A stretch of DNA of 64,000 nt, from assembly GCA_943789305.1 (NCBI GenBank), contig CALSTP010000001.1, forward strand, positions 224,178 to 288,177, written 5' to 3'. Source of the DNA: an uncultured Flavobacteriaceae bacterium. GTDB lineage: Bacteria; Bacteroidota; Bacteroidia; Flavobacteriales; Flavobacteriaceae. Shown here in pieces: positions 1 to 8,769 of the stretch. The notes beneath the pieces were generated by a model that was not told the origin of the DNA, made no database searches, and saw nothing but the letters and a program-made list of their open reading frames with translations. The translations under genes and the position numbers were made by a program. Each line of letters starts with the position of its first letter. Position 1 is the first letter of the stretch.

Positions 1-1
1 T

Positions 2-1033
2 GGGACCTCTTTTTTCTTATCTGATATTTTCATTCAAGGAGAAGTATTGCATTATCAAGGAGGATCACCCGTTTTATATGAACATTTGTTTTGGTTTTTA
101 GGTCACCCCGAAGTATACATTGTATTACTCCCTGCATTGGGGATTACATCAGAGATTATTGCAACAAATTCTCGCAAACCAATTTTTGGATATCGTGCCA
201 TGGTCGCTTCGATTATTGCAATTGCTTTTTTGTCAACAATTGTTTGGGGGCACCATATGTTCATTTCAGGGATGAACCCTTTTCTAGGTTCAGTATTTAC
301 CTTTACAACCTTATTGATCGCTATACCTTCGGCTGTAAAAGCATTCAACTACATTACAACACTTTGGAAGGGTAATCTTCAATTGAATCCTGCCATGCTT
401 TTTTCAATTGGCTTAGTATCTACATTTATTTCAGGTGGTTTGACTGGTATTATATTAGGAGATAGCACCCTAGACATTAATGTTCACGACACCTATTTTG
501 TTGTAGCACATTTCCATTTGGTAATGGGTATATCAGCTTTATATGGTCTCTTTGCTGGTGTGTATCATTGGTTCCCAAAGATGTTTGGTAAAATGATGAA
601 TAAAAATTTAGGATACGTTCATTTTTGGGTAACAGCAGTGTGTGCTTACGGAGTATTCTTCCCCATGCATTTCATTGGAATGGCAGGTTTGCCCAGAAGA
701 TACTATACCAATACAGCATTTCCATATTTTGATGATATTGCGAACATCAATGTTGTAATCACAATCTTTGCATTAATTGCAGGTTTGGCTCAACTGGTAT
801 TTCTTTATAATTTCTTACACAGTATTTTTTATGGAAAGAAAACAGAAATGAATCCATGGAAATCCAACACAATGGAATGGACCGCTCCTGTAGAGCATAT
901 GCATGGAAACTGGCCGGGTGCAATTCCAGAAGTTCACCGTTGGGCATACGACTACTCCAAGCCGGGGCAAGAAGAAGATTGGGTTTCTCAAATTGTTCCT
1001 CTCAAAGATGGAGAAGAAGAATTACAGCATTAA
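2..1033 (+). CDS. coxA: Cytochrome c oxidase subunit I, C-terminal part (5' end outside window)
   Basis: This is the catalytic subunit of a heme-copper terminal oxidase in the inner membrane, reducing O2 to water while pumping protons. The reading frame is already open at base 2 and continues to TAA at 1031-1033, so the N-terminal part lies upstream of the window. Visible signatures are HLFWFLGHPEVYI (first CuB histidine and the conserved PEVY), the CuB His pair in GHHMFISGM, and HDTYFVVAHFHLVM with the heme a3 and heme a axial histidines. Several hydrophobic membrane helices follow, and the tail is charged and soluble. The TTG near base 47 is internal and not a start. Other oxidase genes (heme O synthase, subunits III and IV, SCO) lie about 17 kb downstream. 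Identification is secure; only the extent is incomplete. Confidence 0.95.
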   Translation, partial: GTSFFLSDIFIQGEVLHYQGGSPVLYEHLFWFLGHPEVYIVLLPALGITSEIIATNSRKPIFGYRAMVASIIAIAFLSTIVWGHHMFISGMNPFLGSVFTFTTLLIAIPSAVKAFNYITTLWKGNLQLNPAMLFSIGLVSTFISGGLTGIILGDSTLDINVHDTYFVVAHFHLVMGISALYGLFAGVYHWFPKMFGKMMNKNLGYVHFWVTAVCAYGVFFPMHFIGMAGLPRRYYTNTAFPYFDDIANINVVITIFALIAGLAQLVFLYNFLHSIFYGKKTEMNPWKSNTMEWTAPVEHMHGNWPGAIPEVHRWAYDYSKPGQEEDWVSQIVPLKDGEEELQH

Positions 1034-1036
1034 ACC

Positions 1037-1102
1037 CTATTTCATTAAAGCCTAAAAAAAGAGACGCGAAAGCGTCTCTTTTTTTAGGCTTTAATGAAAT
1101 AG
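1037..1102 (+). terminator. Very long perfect hairpin, probable bidirectional terminator after coxA
   Basis: Two 31-nt arms (1037-1067 and 1072-1102) are exact reverse complements around a GAAA tetraloop (1068-1071). The top of the stem is GAGACGC/GCGTCTC, followed by seven A on the left and seven T on the right, the classical intrinsic terminator core usable in both directions. The complementarity then continues another 17 bp beyond the A/T tracts. It starts three bases after the coxA stop. Confidence 0.9.
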
Positions 1103-1103
1103 T

Positions 1104-1131
1104 TTTGGCAATAAGATTTCCACTATATTTG
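1104..1131 (+). promoter_or_regulatory. Bacteroidota-type promoter for ruvB-queG
   Basis: TTTG at 1104-1107 and TATATTTG at 1124-1131 fit the -33/-7 pattern of Bacteroidota sigma-70 promoters, with a slightly short 16-nt spacer. The ruvB ATG begins at 1137, only five bases after the -7 box, so the transcript is expected to be leaderless or nearly so. Confidence 0.6.
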
Positions 1132-1136
1132 TTTGA

Positions 1137-2156
1137 ATGAATGAAAATTTAGACCCTAGCAACGAACAATATACACCAGAAGAAAAAGACTTTGATAAGG
1201 CTTTAAGGCCTTTGAGTTTTGATGATTTTGCAGGTCAAGAGACCATTCTTGCTAACCTTAAAATATTTGTCGAAGCAGCAAATCAGAGAGAAGAAGCATT
1301 GGATCACACTTTGTTTCACGGACCTCCTGGACTTGGAAAAACAACTTTAGCTAACATTTTAGCAAATGAATTAGAAGCAGGAATAAAAATGACTTCAGGT
1401 CCAGTATTAGACAAACCAGGTGATTTAGCAGGTTTACTTACAAATCTTGAGCCCAGAGACATATTGTTTATTGATGAAATACATCGATTAAGCCCTATTG
1501 TTGAGGAGTATTTGTATTCAGCGATGGAAGATTTTAAAATTGACATCATGATCGAAACAGGGCCCAATGCCCGAACGGTTCAAATCAACTTGAACCCTTT
1601 TACTCTAGTTGGAGCAACTACCCGATCAGGTTTGTTGACAGCTCCTATGCGCGCAAGATTTGGTATTAGCAGTCGTTTACAATATTACAGTACAGAATTA
1701 CTTTCAACCATCATACAACGTTCAGCAGAAATCCTCAAAGTTCCTATCAAAGAAGATGCATCAATAGAAATTGCAGGAAGAAGCAGAGGAACTCCTCGTA
1801 TAGCAAATGGCTTGTTGCGTAGAGTACGAGATTTTGCCCAAATAAAAGGCAATGGAACAGTTGATTTCGAAATAACCCAATATGCCCTTAAAGCACTCCA
1901 AGTTGACGCAAATGGTTTGGACGAAATGGATAATAAAATACTAACGACCCTAATTGACAAATTTAAGGGTGGACCAGTCGGAATTACCACTTTAGCTACA
2001 GCTGTATCTGAAAATGGAGAAACCATTGAAGAGGTTTATGAACCCTTTTTGATACAACAGGGATTTATCATAAGAACTCCTAGAGGAAGAGAAGTTACAG
2101 CACTAGCTTACAAACATCTGGGTCGGATTAAAGACAATCAAGAAGGCTTATTTTAA
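1137..2156 (+). CDS. ruvB: Holliday junction branch migration helicase RuvB
   Basis: This is the hexameric AAA+ motor that drives branch migration of Holliday junctions together with RuvA. At 339 residues it has the normal family length. Walker [10 protein letters not shown] is at residues 62-70, Walker B with DEIH at 113-116, and the RuvB-typical [18 protein letters not shown] segment (sensor 1 and arginine-finger region) at about 159-176. The C-terminal winged-helix part contains the expected GGPVG and TPRGR motifs. The ATG at 1137 is placed right behind a TAnnTTTG box. queG starts three bases after the stop, so the two are co-transcribed. Its partner ruvA lies 6 kb downstream in a different operon. 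Confidence 0.98.
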   Translation: MNENLDPSNEQYTPEEKDFDKALRPLSFDDFAGQETILANLKIFVEAANQREEALDHTLFHGPPGLGKTTLANILANELEAGIKMTSGPVLDKPGDLAGLLTNLEPRDILFIDEIHRLSPIVEEYLYSAMEDFKIDIMIETGPNARTVQINLNPFTLVGATTRSGLLTAPMRARFGISSRLQYYSTELLSTIIQRSAEILKVPIKEDASIEIAGRSRGTPRIANGLLRRVRDFAQIKGNGTVDFEITQYALKALQVDANGLDEMDNKILTTLIDKFKGGPVGITTLATAVSENGETIEEVYEPFLIQQGFIIRTPRGREVTALAYKHLGRIKDNQEGLF

Positions 2157-2159
2157 TCA

Positions 2160-3095
2160 ATGAATCAAGCTTCAAAAAAGCATGCACAATGGATTAAAGA
2201 CCAAGCGTTGAAAATTGGTTTTCTTTCATGTGGAATTTCTAAAGCAGAATTTTTAGAACAAGAAGCTCCGAGGCTAGAGCATTGGTTGAAAACCAAGCAA
2301 CATGGTGAGATGAGCTATATGGAAAATCATTTTGATAAACGCCTAGACCCAACTTTATTAGTTCCCGGAGCCAAAAGTGTGGTTTCACTTACCTTGAATT
2401 ATTATAATCCAAAAAAACAAACAGATTCTGATGCTCCAAAAATTTCTCAATATGCCTATGGGAAAGACTATCATTTTGTAATAAAAGATAAGCTCAAACA
2501 ACTTTTAAGTCAGATTCAAAAAAATATAGGGGCGGTTGAAGGACGTGTATTTGTAGATTCTGCTCCAGTGATGGATAAAGCATGGGCAGCAAAAGCCGGT
2601 TTGGGTTGGATTGGTAAAAACAGTAATCTTATCTCAAAGCAAGTTGGTTCTTTTTTCTTTATTGCAGAATTAATTTTAGATCTTGAGTTAGAGCCCGATC
2701 AGCCCGTTACAGACCATTGCGGGAGCTGTACAGCATGCATCGATGCATGCCCAACAGATGCTATTAGTGAACCTTATCAAGTAGATGGGAGCAAGTGTAT
2801 TTCGTATTTTACCATTGAGCTTAAAGACTCTTTACCCTCAGAATTTAAAGAGAAAATGGATAATTGGATGTTTGGATGTGATGTGTGTCAAGATGTATGT
2901 CCTTGGAACAAGGTTTCAAAGCCACACCAAGAACCATTGTTTAATCCACACTCCGACCTTCTTACAATGTCATCTCAAGATTGGAAAGAATTAACTGCTG
3001 AAACGTTCAAAAAAGTATTTAAAGATAGTGCAGTTAAGAGAACAAAGTTTGAGGGTTTAACTAGAAATATTGATTTTTTAAAAGTTATTAAGTAG
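2160..3095 (+). CDS. queG: Epoxyqueuosine reductase QueG
   Basis: This cytoplasmic enzyme performs the last step of queuosine tRNA modification, reducing epoxyqueuosine to queuosine in a cobalamin- and iron-sulfur-dependent way. At 311 residues it has the usual length. The conserved DUF1730 part includes [15 protein letters not shown]. Two ferredoxin-type cysteine clusters follow: [12 protein letters not shown] near residue 187 and [12 protein letters not shown] near residue 238, with another Cys in CISYF between them. These are the ligands for two 4Fe-4S clusters. The gene begins three bases after ruvB. Its last 8 bases overlap the convergent LacI-type gene, so no terminator is visible between them. 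Confidence 0.96.
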   Translation: MNQASKKHAQWIKDQALKIGFLSCGISKAEFLEQEAPRLEHWLKTKQHGEMSYMENHFDKRLDPTLLVPGAKSVVSLTLNYYNPKKQTDSDAPKISQYAYGKDYHFVIKDKLKQLLSQIQKNIGAVEGRVFVDSAPVMDKAWAAKAGLGWIGKNSNLISKQVGSFFFIAELILDLELEPDQPVTDHCGSCTACIDACPTDAISEPYQVDGSKCISYFTIELKDSLPSEFKEKMDNWMFGCDVCQDVCPWNKVSKPHQEPLFNPHSDLLTMSSQDWKELTAETFKKVFKDSAVKRTKFEGLTRNIDFLKVIK

Positions 3096-4104
3096 ACTTT
3101 CTTTCAATTAAAGTAGTTTCTATTTCATATTTCTTGAACTCAATAATCTCATTTCTTTTTTTAGTTTCTCGTTCCTCAAGGAAAACTCTAAAAGCTTTTC
3201 TTCCCATCAATTCTCCAGGTTGATCGATGGTGCTCAACGAGGGGGTAATAAGTGATGAAATCATCCAATTACTAAATCCCATTACAGCTATTTGATCAGG
3301 AATTTTTATATTATTTTCTATCAAACATTTGATTGCTCCGATTGCAGGAAGATCAGCTACTGCAAAAATAGCATCCACATCCATTTTTTTATCTAAGATG
3401 TTTTGGGCATGATCATAACCTTCTGAGTCACTAATTTCATCGCAAATAAAAACTAAATTTTTATCATATTCGATTCCATGATCTTCAAGAGCTTGTTTGT
3501 ATCCCAAGAATCGATCTATGGAGTTTTGAGGAAGAAGAGGTCCTCTGAAATGAGCAATACGTTTATTGCCTTTGCTGATCAAATGTTTTACAGCTGTGTA
3601 GGCAGCTTTCCGATCATCAATTACAATACTAGAACATTGGGTTAGTTTAGAGTATTTATCGAAAATCACCAAATTAGTTCCATTATCTGTAATATTTTGA
3701 ATATGAGCTAAATCGTGGGTTTTGTCTGCTATGGAAAGAAAAATTCCATCTACATTTTTACTAAGTAAACGTTGAATTTGGATTTTCTCTAACTCATACG
3801 ACTCTTCAGAACATAAGATAAAAGTCATGTATTCGTGCTTTTCAGCTTCAGAAATAATGCCTCTTAGAATGCTGCTGAAAAAATAGTGATTTAGGCGGGG
3901 AATTACGATTCCTATAGTTTTGGACTCATGAGTTCTTAAATATGCAGCAAAAGAATTTGGTGTAAAATTAACTTTCTCGGCATATGCTTTTACACGCTCT
4001 TTAGTTTTAACACTTACATCCGGATAGTTTTTGAGTGCTTTAGAAACAGTAGTAACGGATATGTTTAATGCGGCTGCAATGTCCTTTAAGGTTAGATTTT
4101 TCAT
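3088..4104 (-). CDS. LacI-family transcriptional regulator
   Basis: A 338-residue LacI/GalR-type repressor. The N-terminal helix-turn-helix (about residues 3-25, [20 protein letters not shown]) is followed by a hinge and a periplasmic-binding-protein-like effector domain (about 60-330) with the usual [15 protein letters not shown] entry motif. The natural ligand cannot be read from sequence; family members usually respond to sugars or nucleosides. It is divergent from the haloperoxidase-like lipoprotein gene across roughly 260 bp that contain two copies of a small odd palindrome. The likely arrangement is autoregulation plus control of the lipoprotein gene. The 3' end overlaps convergent queG by 8 bp. 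Confidence 0.93.
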   Translation of the reverse strand: MKNLTLKDIAAALNISVTTVSKALKNYPDVSVKTKERVKAYAEKVNFTPNSFAAYLRTHESKTIGIVIPRLNHYFFSSILRGIISEAEKHEYMTFILCSEESYELEKIQIQRLLSKNVDGIFLSIADKTHDLAHIQNITDNGTNLVIFDKYSKLTQCSSIVIDDRKAAYTAVKHLISKGNKRIAHFRGPLLPQNSIDRFLGYKQALEDHGIEYDKNLVFICDEISDSEGYDHAQNILDKKMDVDAIFAVADLPAIGAIKCLIENNIKIPDQIAVMGFSNWMISSLITPSLSTIDQPGELMGRKAFRVFLEERETKKRNEIIEFKKYEIETTLIERKST

Positions 4105-4116
4105 GAATTTATCACA

Positions 4117-4127
4117 GTTATCATAAC
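4117..4127. promoter_or_regulatory. Candidate LacI-type operator, site 1
   Basis: GTTATCATAAC is a perfect odd palindrome (5-bp arms around a central C), located 13 bases upstream of the repressor ATG and just downstream of its proposed promoter, a position suited to autorepression. Its 9-base core recurs in opposite orientation at 4244-4252. Regulatory function is inferred. Confidence 0.35.
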
Positions 4128-4142
4128 ATCAATTATTTTAAA

Positions 4143-4177
4143 CAAATTTAACCTAAACTTTTAAGAAAGAACACAAA
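4143..4177 (-). promoter_or_regulatory. Candidate promoter of the LacI-family gene
   Basis: On the minus strand, TTTG (4177-4174), a 23-nt spacer and TAAATTTG (4150-4143) fit the Bacteroidota promoter pattern. Transcription would begin near 4137, about 30 bases before the ATG, with operator site 1 inside the leader. Confidence 0.45.
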
Positions 4178-4243
4178 TAAATTAAAAGTGATTTTATTCA
4201 AAAAAACGGAACTTTTCGTTTAATAAAAAATTTTGTTTCCAAA

Positions 4244-4252
4244 TTATGATAA
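4244..4252. promoter_or_regulatory. Candidate LacI-type operator, site 2
   Basis: TTATGATAA is a 9-bp odd palindrome and the reverse complement of the core of site 1 (TTATCATAA). It lies about 120 bases upstream of the lipoprotein start chosen here, within the shared intergenic region. The rest of this region (4128-4243 and 4253-4364) is AT-rich without a clear second promoter. Confidence 0.3.
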
Positions 4253-4364
4253 GTAATATTGATTTTGTGTCTAATAAAAGTTTTAACTTGCCCCGAAATT
4301 TGAAATTTAATATATCCAGATGCTCCAAAAAGACACCCCTTTAATTTTCTCATTAAAAAAATTA

Positions 4365-5717
4365 ATGAAAGTATTTCAAATATTATCTTTAATCATAATG
4401 ATTTTTATAGCCATTTCATGTACAGAAGATGGATCTTATAAAACAAAGATTAACGATCCAGAATTCGTTCAGTCAAATGTAAAGAACCTTACAGATATAA
4501 TCGTCTATGATATTTTTTCACCACCTGTTGCCAGTAGAGTGTATGTTTATCCTTCAATTGCAGCTTACCAAACAATGCAATTAGCCAATAAAGATTCATA
4601 TGCATCTTTAAGCGATCAAATAAAAGGTTTAAAACCTTTGAGTGAACCTCAAAACGAAAAAGTAAATTTAAGTATCGCCTCTTTACATGCCTATAATGAG
4701 GTAGGTAAAGCGATGATTTTTTCTCAAGAAAAAATGATTGCATATCAAGAGAAACTAGATGAAATCTTAAAGGATAAAGGAGTACCGCAATCGGTTCTCA
4801 GAGCATCTAAGAAGTATGGAGATCAAGTTGCAAATCATATTTTAGATTGGGCTAAGGGAGATTATTATAACCAAACTCGAACTTTTCCGAAATACACCAT
4901 TAAAGAAGAAGAACATTTTTGGAAACCAACCCCACCTGATTATATGGATGGAATCGAACCTCATTGGAAGTTGATCCGAACAATGACTTTAGATTCTTCC
5001 AATCAATTCCCACCAAAACCTCCTATTCCTTTTGATTTGACAGAAGGAAGCCCGTTTCAAACTCAATTGAATGAAGTATATCAAATTGGTAAAAGTCTAA
5101 CCGATGAACAATTAGAAATTGCTAAATTTTGGGATTGTAACCCTTACGTAACTCATCACCGTGGTCATGCAATGTTTGCAACCAAAAAAATTACACCAGG
5201 AGGGCATTGGATTGGGATTACATCAGTAGTAACAAGAAAAATAAAAAGTGATTTTCAATCCACTATTAATGCTTATGCCAATGTAACCATTGCTCTTTTT
5301 GATGCTTTTATAAGCTGTTGGGATGAAAAGTGGAATACATTAGTTGTAAGACCTGAAACCCTAATCAATAAGCATTATGATGAAGAATGGTTACCTATTT
5401 TACAAACCCCTCCCTTTCCAGAATACACAAGTGGGCATTCAGTTATCTCAAGAGCTGCAGCCATAACTTTAACGGATCTATTTGGTGATAATTTTGCTTT
5501 TGATGACACAACCGAATTGGAATATGGATTACCAGTCCGATCCTATGGTTCATTTATTGAAGCCTCAGAAGAAGCCGCAATTTCTAGGCTTTACGGTGGA
5601 ATACATTATATGATGGCTATTGAGGAAGGAGTAAATCAAGGAGATCAAGTGGGTAGGCACGTAGTTAATAGAATACAAACTTATATTGGGGGATCAACCG
5701 AAATAGCCCTAAAATAA
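4365..5717 (+). CDS. Vanadium-dependent haloperoxidase/PAP2-like lipoprotein
   Basis: A predicted exported lipoprotein of 450 residues in the PAP2/vanadium haloperoxidase superfamily. From the ATG at 4365 it has a clean lipoprotein signal (MKVFQILSLIIMIFIAISC, lipobox Cys19). The frame extends to an ATG at 4320, which would add 15 residues ahead of the signal and is less likely. The superfamily signature is present in order: K322 x6 R329-P330, S356-G357-H358 (in EYTSGHS), and S407-R408 x5 H414 (in SRLYGGIH), i.e. the phosphate/vanadate pocket and catalytic histidines. Family members include acid phosphatases and true haloperoxidases, and sequence alone does not separate them. The gene is divergent from a LacI-type repressor and is probably its target. 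Confidence 0.82.
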   Translation: MKVFQILSLIIMIFIAISCTEDGSYKTKINDPEFVQSNVKNLTDIIVYDIFSPPVASRVYVYPSIAAYQTMQLANKDSYASLSDQIKGLKPLSEPQNEKVNLSIASLHAYNEVGKAMIFSQEKMIAYQEKLDEILKDKGVPQSVLRASKKYGDQVANHILDWAKGDYYNQTRTFPKYTIKEEEHFWKPTPPDYMDGIEPHWKLIRTMTLDSSNQFPPKPPIPFDLTEGSPFQTQLNEVYQIGKSLTDEQLEIAKFWDCNPYVTHHRGHAMFATKKITPGGHWIGITSVVTRKIKSDFQSTINAYANVTIALFDAFISCWDEKWNTLVVRPETLINKHYDEEWLPILQTPPFPEYTSGHSVISRAAAITLTDLFGDNFAFDDTTELEYGLPVRSYGSFIEASEEAAISRLYGGIHYMMAIEEGVNQGDQVGRHVVNRIQTYIGGSTEIALK

Positions 5718-5861
5718 GGCAGGTTGATGTTTTTTCTTCAATAATCAATCCAATCTGATTTGGATACCTTGATTACCAAGAGTATATTTTTAAAACGCTA
5801 CTTAAAAAAAATAAAAAAATAGAATTTAAATGTTACTTTTCTAATATTTAGGCTATAAACA

Positions 5862-5891
5862 TTTGTTAATTCTACAGTCTTCCTACATTTG
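5862..5891 (+). promoter_or_regulatory. Promoter of the maeB-ruvA-sprA operon
   Basis: TTTG at 5862-5865, an 18-nt spacer and TACATTTG at 5884-5891 closely match the Bacteroidota consensus, 19 bases before the maeB ATG. This promoter decides the start: a TTG at 5863 in the same frame is part of the -33 box. The preceding gap (5718-5861) contains only a weak imperfect inverted repeat (about 5743-5774) and no gene. Confidence 0.7.
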
Positions 5892-5910
5892 CTATTCGAC
5901 ACACATAAAA

Positions 5911-8184
5911 ATGAGCAAAGAACGTAAAAGAAGAGAAGCTTTAGTTTATCATGCTAAGCCAAGACCAGGAAAAATTGAGGTAGTCCCTACCAAAAGTTAT
6001 AGTACTCAAAGAGATTTAGCCTTGGCTTATTCTCCTGGAGTAGCAGTACCTTGCCTAGAAATAGAAAAAATAAAAGATGATGTTTATAAATATACTAACA
6101 AAGGAAATCTTGTAGCCGTCATTTCAAACGGGACTGCTGTTCTTGGATTGGGAGATATAGGACCTGAAGCATCAAAACCAGTGATGGAAGGTAAGGGGTT
6201 ACTTTTCAAAATTTTCGCAGGGATTGATGTTTTTGATATTGAAGTTGATGCAAAGGATCCTGAAAAGTTTATTGAAGCAGTGAAGGCAATTGCACCAACC
6301 TTTGGGGGTATAAATTTAGAGGATATTAAAGCACCAGAGGCCTTTGAAATTGAACAACGATTAAAAAAAGAATTAGACATTCCGGTAATGCACGATGATC
6401 AACACGGTACAGCAATCATTTCATGTGCTGCTTTGTTAAATGCATTAGAATTGGCTAACAAAAAAATCGAAGACGCCCGAATAGTAATATCTGGGGCAGG
6501 TGCTGCTGCAGTTTCTTGTACTCGACTTTATAAGTCTTTTGGAGCGAAAGATGAAAATATCATCATGACAGATAGCAAGGGAGTAATTCGAAAAGACCGA
6601 AAAAATTTAATTCCTGAAAAACAAGAGTTTGCAACTGACATTGATATTCATACCCTCAAGGAGGCTATGATTAATTCTGATGTATTCATTGGTTTATCAA
6701 AGTCCAATATTGTTGACAAAGGAATGTTGCGCTCAATGAATAAAAACCCTATCGTTTTTGCTATGGCAAATCCAGATCCAGAAATAGAGTATGAATTGGC
6801 TTGTTCTGTTCGTGATGATATTATTATGGCAACGGGAAGATCTGATCATCCGAATCAAGTTAATAATGTTTTAGGTTTTCCATTTATCTTTAGAGGAGCT
6901 TTAGATGTCCGTGCAACAAAAATTAACGAAGCCATGAAAATGGCGGCAGTTGAGGCATTGGCTGAATTAGCAAAAAAACCCGTCCCAGAGCAGGTTAATA
7001 TAGCCTATCAAGAAAGGAACTTATCTTTTGGTCTGGATTACATTATCCCAAAACCTTTTGATCCTCGTTTGATAGAAGAAGTACCTATTGCTGTAGCTAA
7101 AGCTGCAATAGCATCTGGAGTTGCAAAAGAACCCATAGAGGATTGGGAAAAATACAGAGTTCAACTAGCCCAACTCATAGGGACAGATAAAAAAACGATT
7201 AGATTGATTCATGATCGAGCGAAGTCCTCACCTAAAAAAATTGTCTTTGCAGAAGCAGATCAATTAGATGTTCTAAAGGCTGCCCAAATTGTAATTGAAG
7301 AAGGTATTGGACAACCAATTCTTTTGGGGAGAAAGGAAGTCATAACAGATCTTATGGAGTCCATTAATTTTAACGGAGAGATATCCATTTTAGACCCTAA
7401 AAGCGATGCTCAACGAGAGATGAAAGATAATTATGCTAACCTTTTTTGGGACGAACAAAAAAGAAAAGGAGTAACGCTTTACGAAGCACAGTCAATGATG
7501 CGTGAGCGTAATTATTTTGCTTCGATGATGGTTAAAAACGGGGATGCAGATGCGATGCTTTCTGGATATTCTAGAAACTATGCATCAGTAATCAAACCTG
7601 TAATTAACGTAGTTGGAAAAAACAAAGGAGTTTCCAAAATTGCAGCAACCAATATGATATTAACTGATCGTGGGCCTATTTTTATTTCCGATACCTCAAT
7701 CAATATTGAGCCAACAGCCAAAGAGTTAGCAAAGATTGGTTTGATGACTTCAAAAATTGTTGAAATGTTTGGAATTAAACCAGTAATGGCAATGCTTTCA
7801 TATACCAATTTTGGTTCCTCAAAACATCAAAACGCTGGAAAAGTAACCGAAGCAGTAGCGTATTTACATCGTTACTATCCGGATTTGGTTGTTGATGGAC
7901 CCTTACAGTCAGATTTTGCTTTAAATCGCGAGATGTTAAATGAAAGATATCCTTTTTCACAATTAGCAAAGATGAATGTCAATACCTTAGTTTTTCCTAA
8001 TTTAGAATCAGCAAACATAACTTACAAGTTGATGAAAGAATTGAATAAAAATCAATCTGTTGGTCCAATTCTATTGGGACTAAAAGAACCCATTCATATA
8101 CTTCAACTTGGTGCAAGTGTCGATGAAATTGTAAATATGGCGGCAGTAGCAGTTATTGATGCTCAGCAAAAGCAAAAAAAATGA
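5911..8184 (+). CDS. maeB: NADP-dependent malic enzyme with phosphotransacetylase-like domain
   Basis: Oxidative decarboxylation of malate to pyruvate with NADP reduction, an anaplerotic/NADPH-supplying step in the cytoplasm. At 757 residues it is the long MaeB type. The malic-enzyme part (about 1-430) carries YSPGVAVPC, GDIGPEASKPVMEGKG, the metal-binding EDIKAPE and MHDDQHGTA segments, and a Rossmann fold at ISGAGAAAVSC. The C-terminal part (about 440-757) is homologous to phosphate acetyltransferase (KIVFAEADQLDVLKAA) and is generally regulatory in this family. The ATG at 5911 is chosen because upstream in-frame TTG codons fall inside the promoter. The stop overlaps the ruvA start by four bases (ATGA), so the genes are translationally coupled. 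Confidence 0.95.
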   Translation: MSKERKRREALVYHAKPRPGKIEVVPTKSYSTQRDLALAYSPGVAVPCLEIEKIKDDVYKYTNKGNLVAVISNGTAVLGLGDIGPEASKPVMEGKGLLFKIFAGIDVFDIEVDAKDPEKFIEAVKAIAPTFGGINLEDIKAPEAFEIEQRLKKELDIPVMHDDQHGTAIISCAALLNALELANKKIEDARIVISGAGAAAVSCTRLYKSFGAKDENIIMTDSKGVIRKDRKNLIPEKQEFATDIDIHTLKEAMINSDVFIGLSKSNIVDKGMLRSMNKNPIVFAMANPDPEIEYELACSVRDDIIMATGRSDHPNQVNNVLGFPFIFRGALDVRATKINEAMKMAAVEALAELAKKPVPEQVNIAYQERNLSFGLDYIIPKPFDPRLIEEVPIAVAKAAIASGVAKEPIEDWEKYRVQLAQLIGTDKKTIRLIHDRAKSSPKKIVFAEADQLDVLKAAQIVIEEGIGQPILLGRKEVITDLMESINFNGEISILDPKSDAQREMKDNYANLFWDEQKRKGVTLYEAQSMMRERNYFASMMVKNGDADAMLSGYSRNYASVIKPVINVVGKNKGVSKIAATNMILTDRGPIFISDTSINIEPTAKELAKIGLMTSKIVEMFGIKPVMAMLSYTNFGSSKHQNAGKVTEAVAYLHRYYPDLVVDGPLQSDFALNREMLNERYPFSQLAKMNVNTLVFPNLESANITYKLMKELNKNQSVGPILLGLKEPIHILQLGASVDEIVNMAAVAVIDAQQKQKK

Positions 8185-8762
8185 TTACACAAATCAAAGG
8201 AAAATTATTAGAGAAACATCCAACACAGGTTGTAATAGAATGCAATGGTATTGGCTATATGGTTCATATCTCATTACATACTTATGAGCAGTTAGGCGAT
8301 GGAGAATTACTGAAGCTTTATACTCATCTTCAGGTAAAAGAGGATTCACATACTCTTTTTGGTTTTTATCAAAACATAGAGCGTAGTATTTTTAGACTTT
8401 TAATATCTATTTCTGGAATTGGAGCTAGTATTGCCCGAACCATGCTTTCATCAATGTCTCCTGAAGAAATACAGCATGCAATTTTAAGTGAAAATTTAGG
8501 CGCAATAAAAGCGGTAAAAGGCATAGGTCTTAAGACTGCACAACGTGTCTTAATTGAGTTAAAAGATAAAGTCCAAAAAACTGAAGGAATTGACGATATT
8601 CCTGTTCTTCAAAGCAATAGAATCAAAGAAGAAACGTTATCAGCTTTAGAGGTTCTTGGGTATCCTAGGAAACAGTCTGAGAAAGTAATTGATAACATAC
8701 TTCAAAGCACCCCAAATAGTTCCATTGAGGAATTGATTAAAATCGCTTTGAACAAATTGTAA
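8181..8762 (+). CDS. ruvA: Holliday junction DNA-binding protein RuvA
   Basis: Tetrameric Holliday-junction-specific DNA-binding subunit that loads RuvB. At 193 residues it has the normal length. The N-terminal OB-fold (about 1-62, starting MITQIKGKLLEK) is followed by two helix-hairpin-helix motifs: LLISISGIGASIARTML and IKAVKGIGLKTAQRVLIELK. The C-terminal three-helix domain that contacts RuvB (about 145-193) is present, ending SIEELIKIALNKL. It overlaps maeB by four bases, and sprA begins seven bases after its stop. It therefore sits in an operon with metabolic and secretion genes rather than with ruvB. Confidence 0.97.
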   Translation: MITQIKGKLLEKHPTQVVIECNGIGYMVHISLHTYEQLGDGELLKLYTHLQVKEDSHTLFGFYQNIERSIFRLLISISGIGASIARTMLSSMSPEEIQHAILSENLGAIKAVKGIGLKTAQRVLIELKDKVQKTEGIDDIPVLQSNRIKEETLSALEVLGYPRKQSEKVIDNILQSTPNSSIEELIKIALNKL

Positions 8763-8769
8763 ATACCTT

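Noticed and set aside
5743-5774. Inverted repeat after the haloperoxidase-like gene as a terminator
   Set aside because: The arms are AT-rich, interrupted, and not followed by a T-tract; too weak to call.
5863-5910. A TTG-initiated N-terminal extension of maeB
   Set aside because: The TTG is part of the TTTG -33 box and the extension spans the -7 box; the ATG at 5911 gives the normal family N-terminus.
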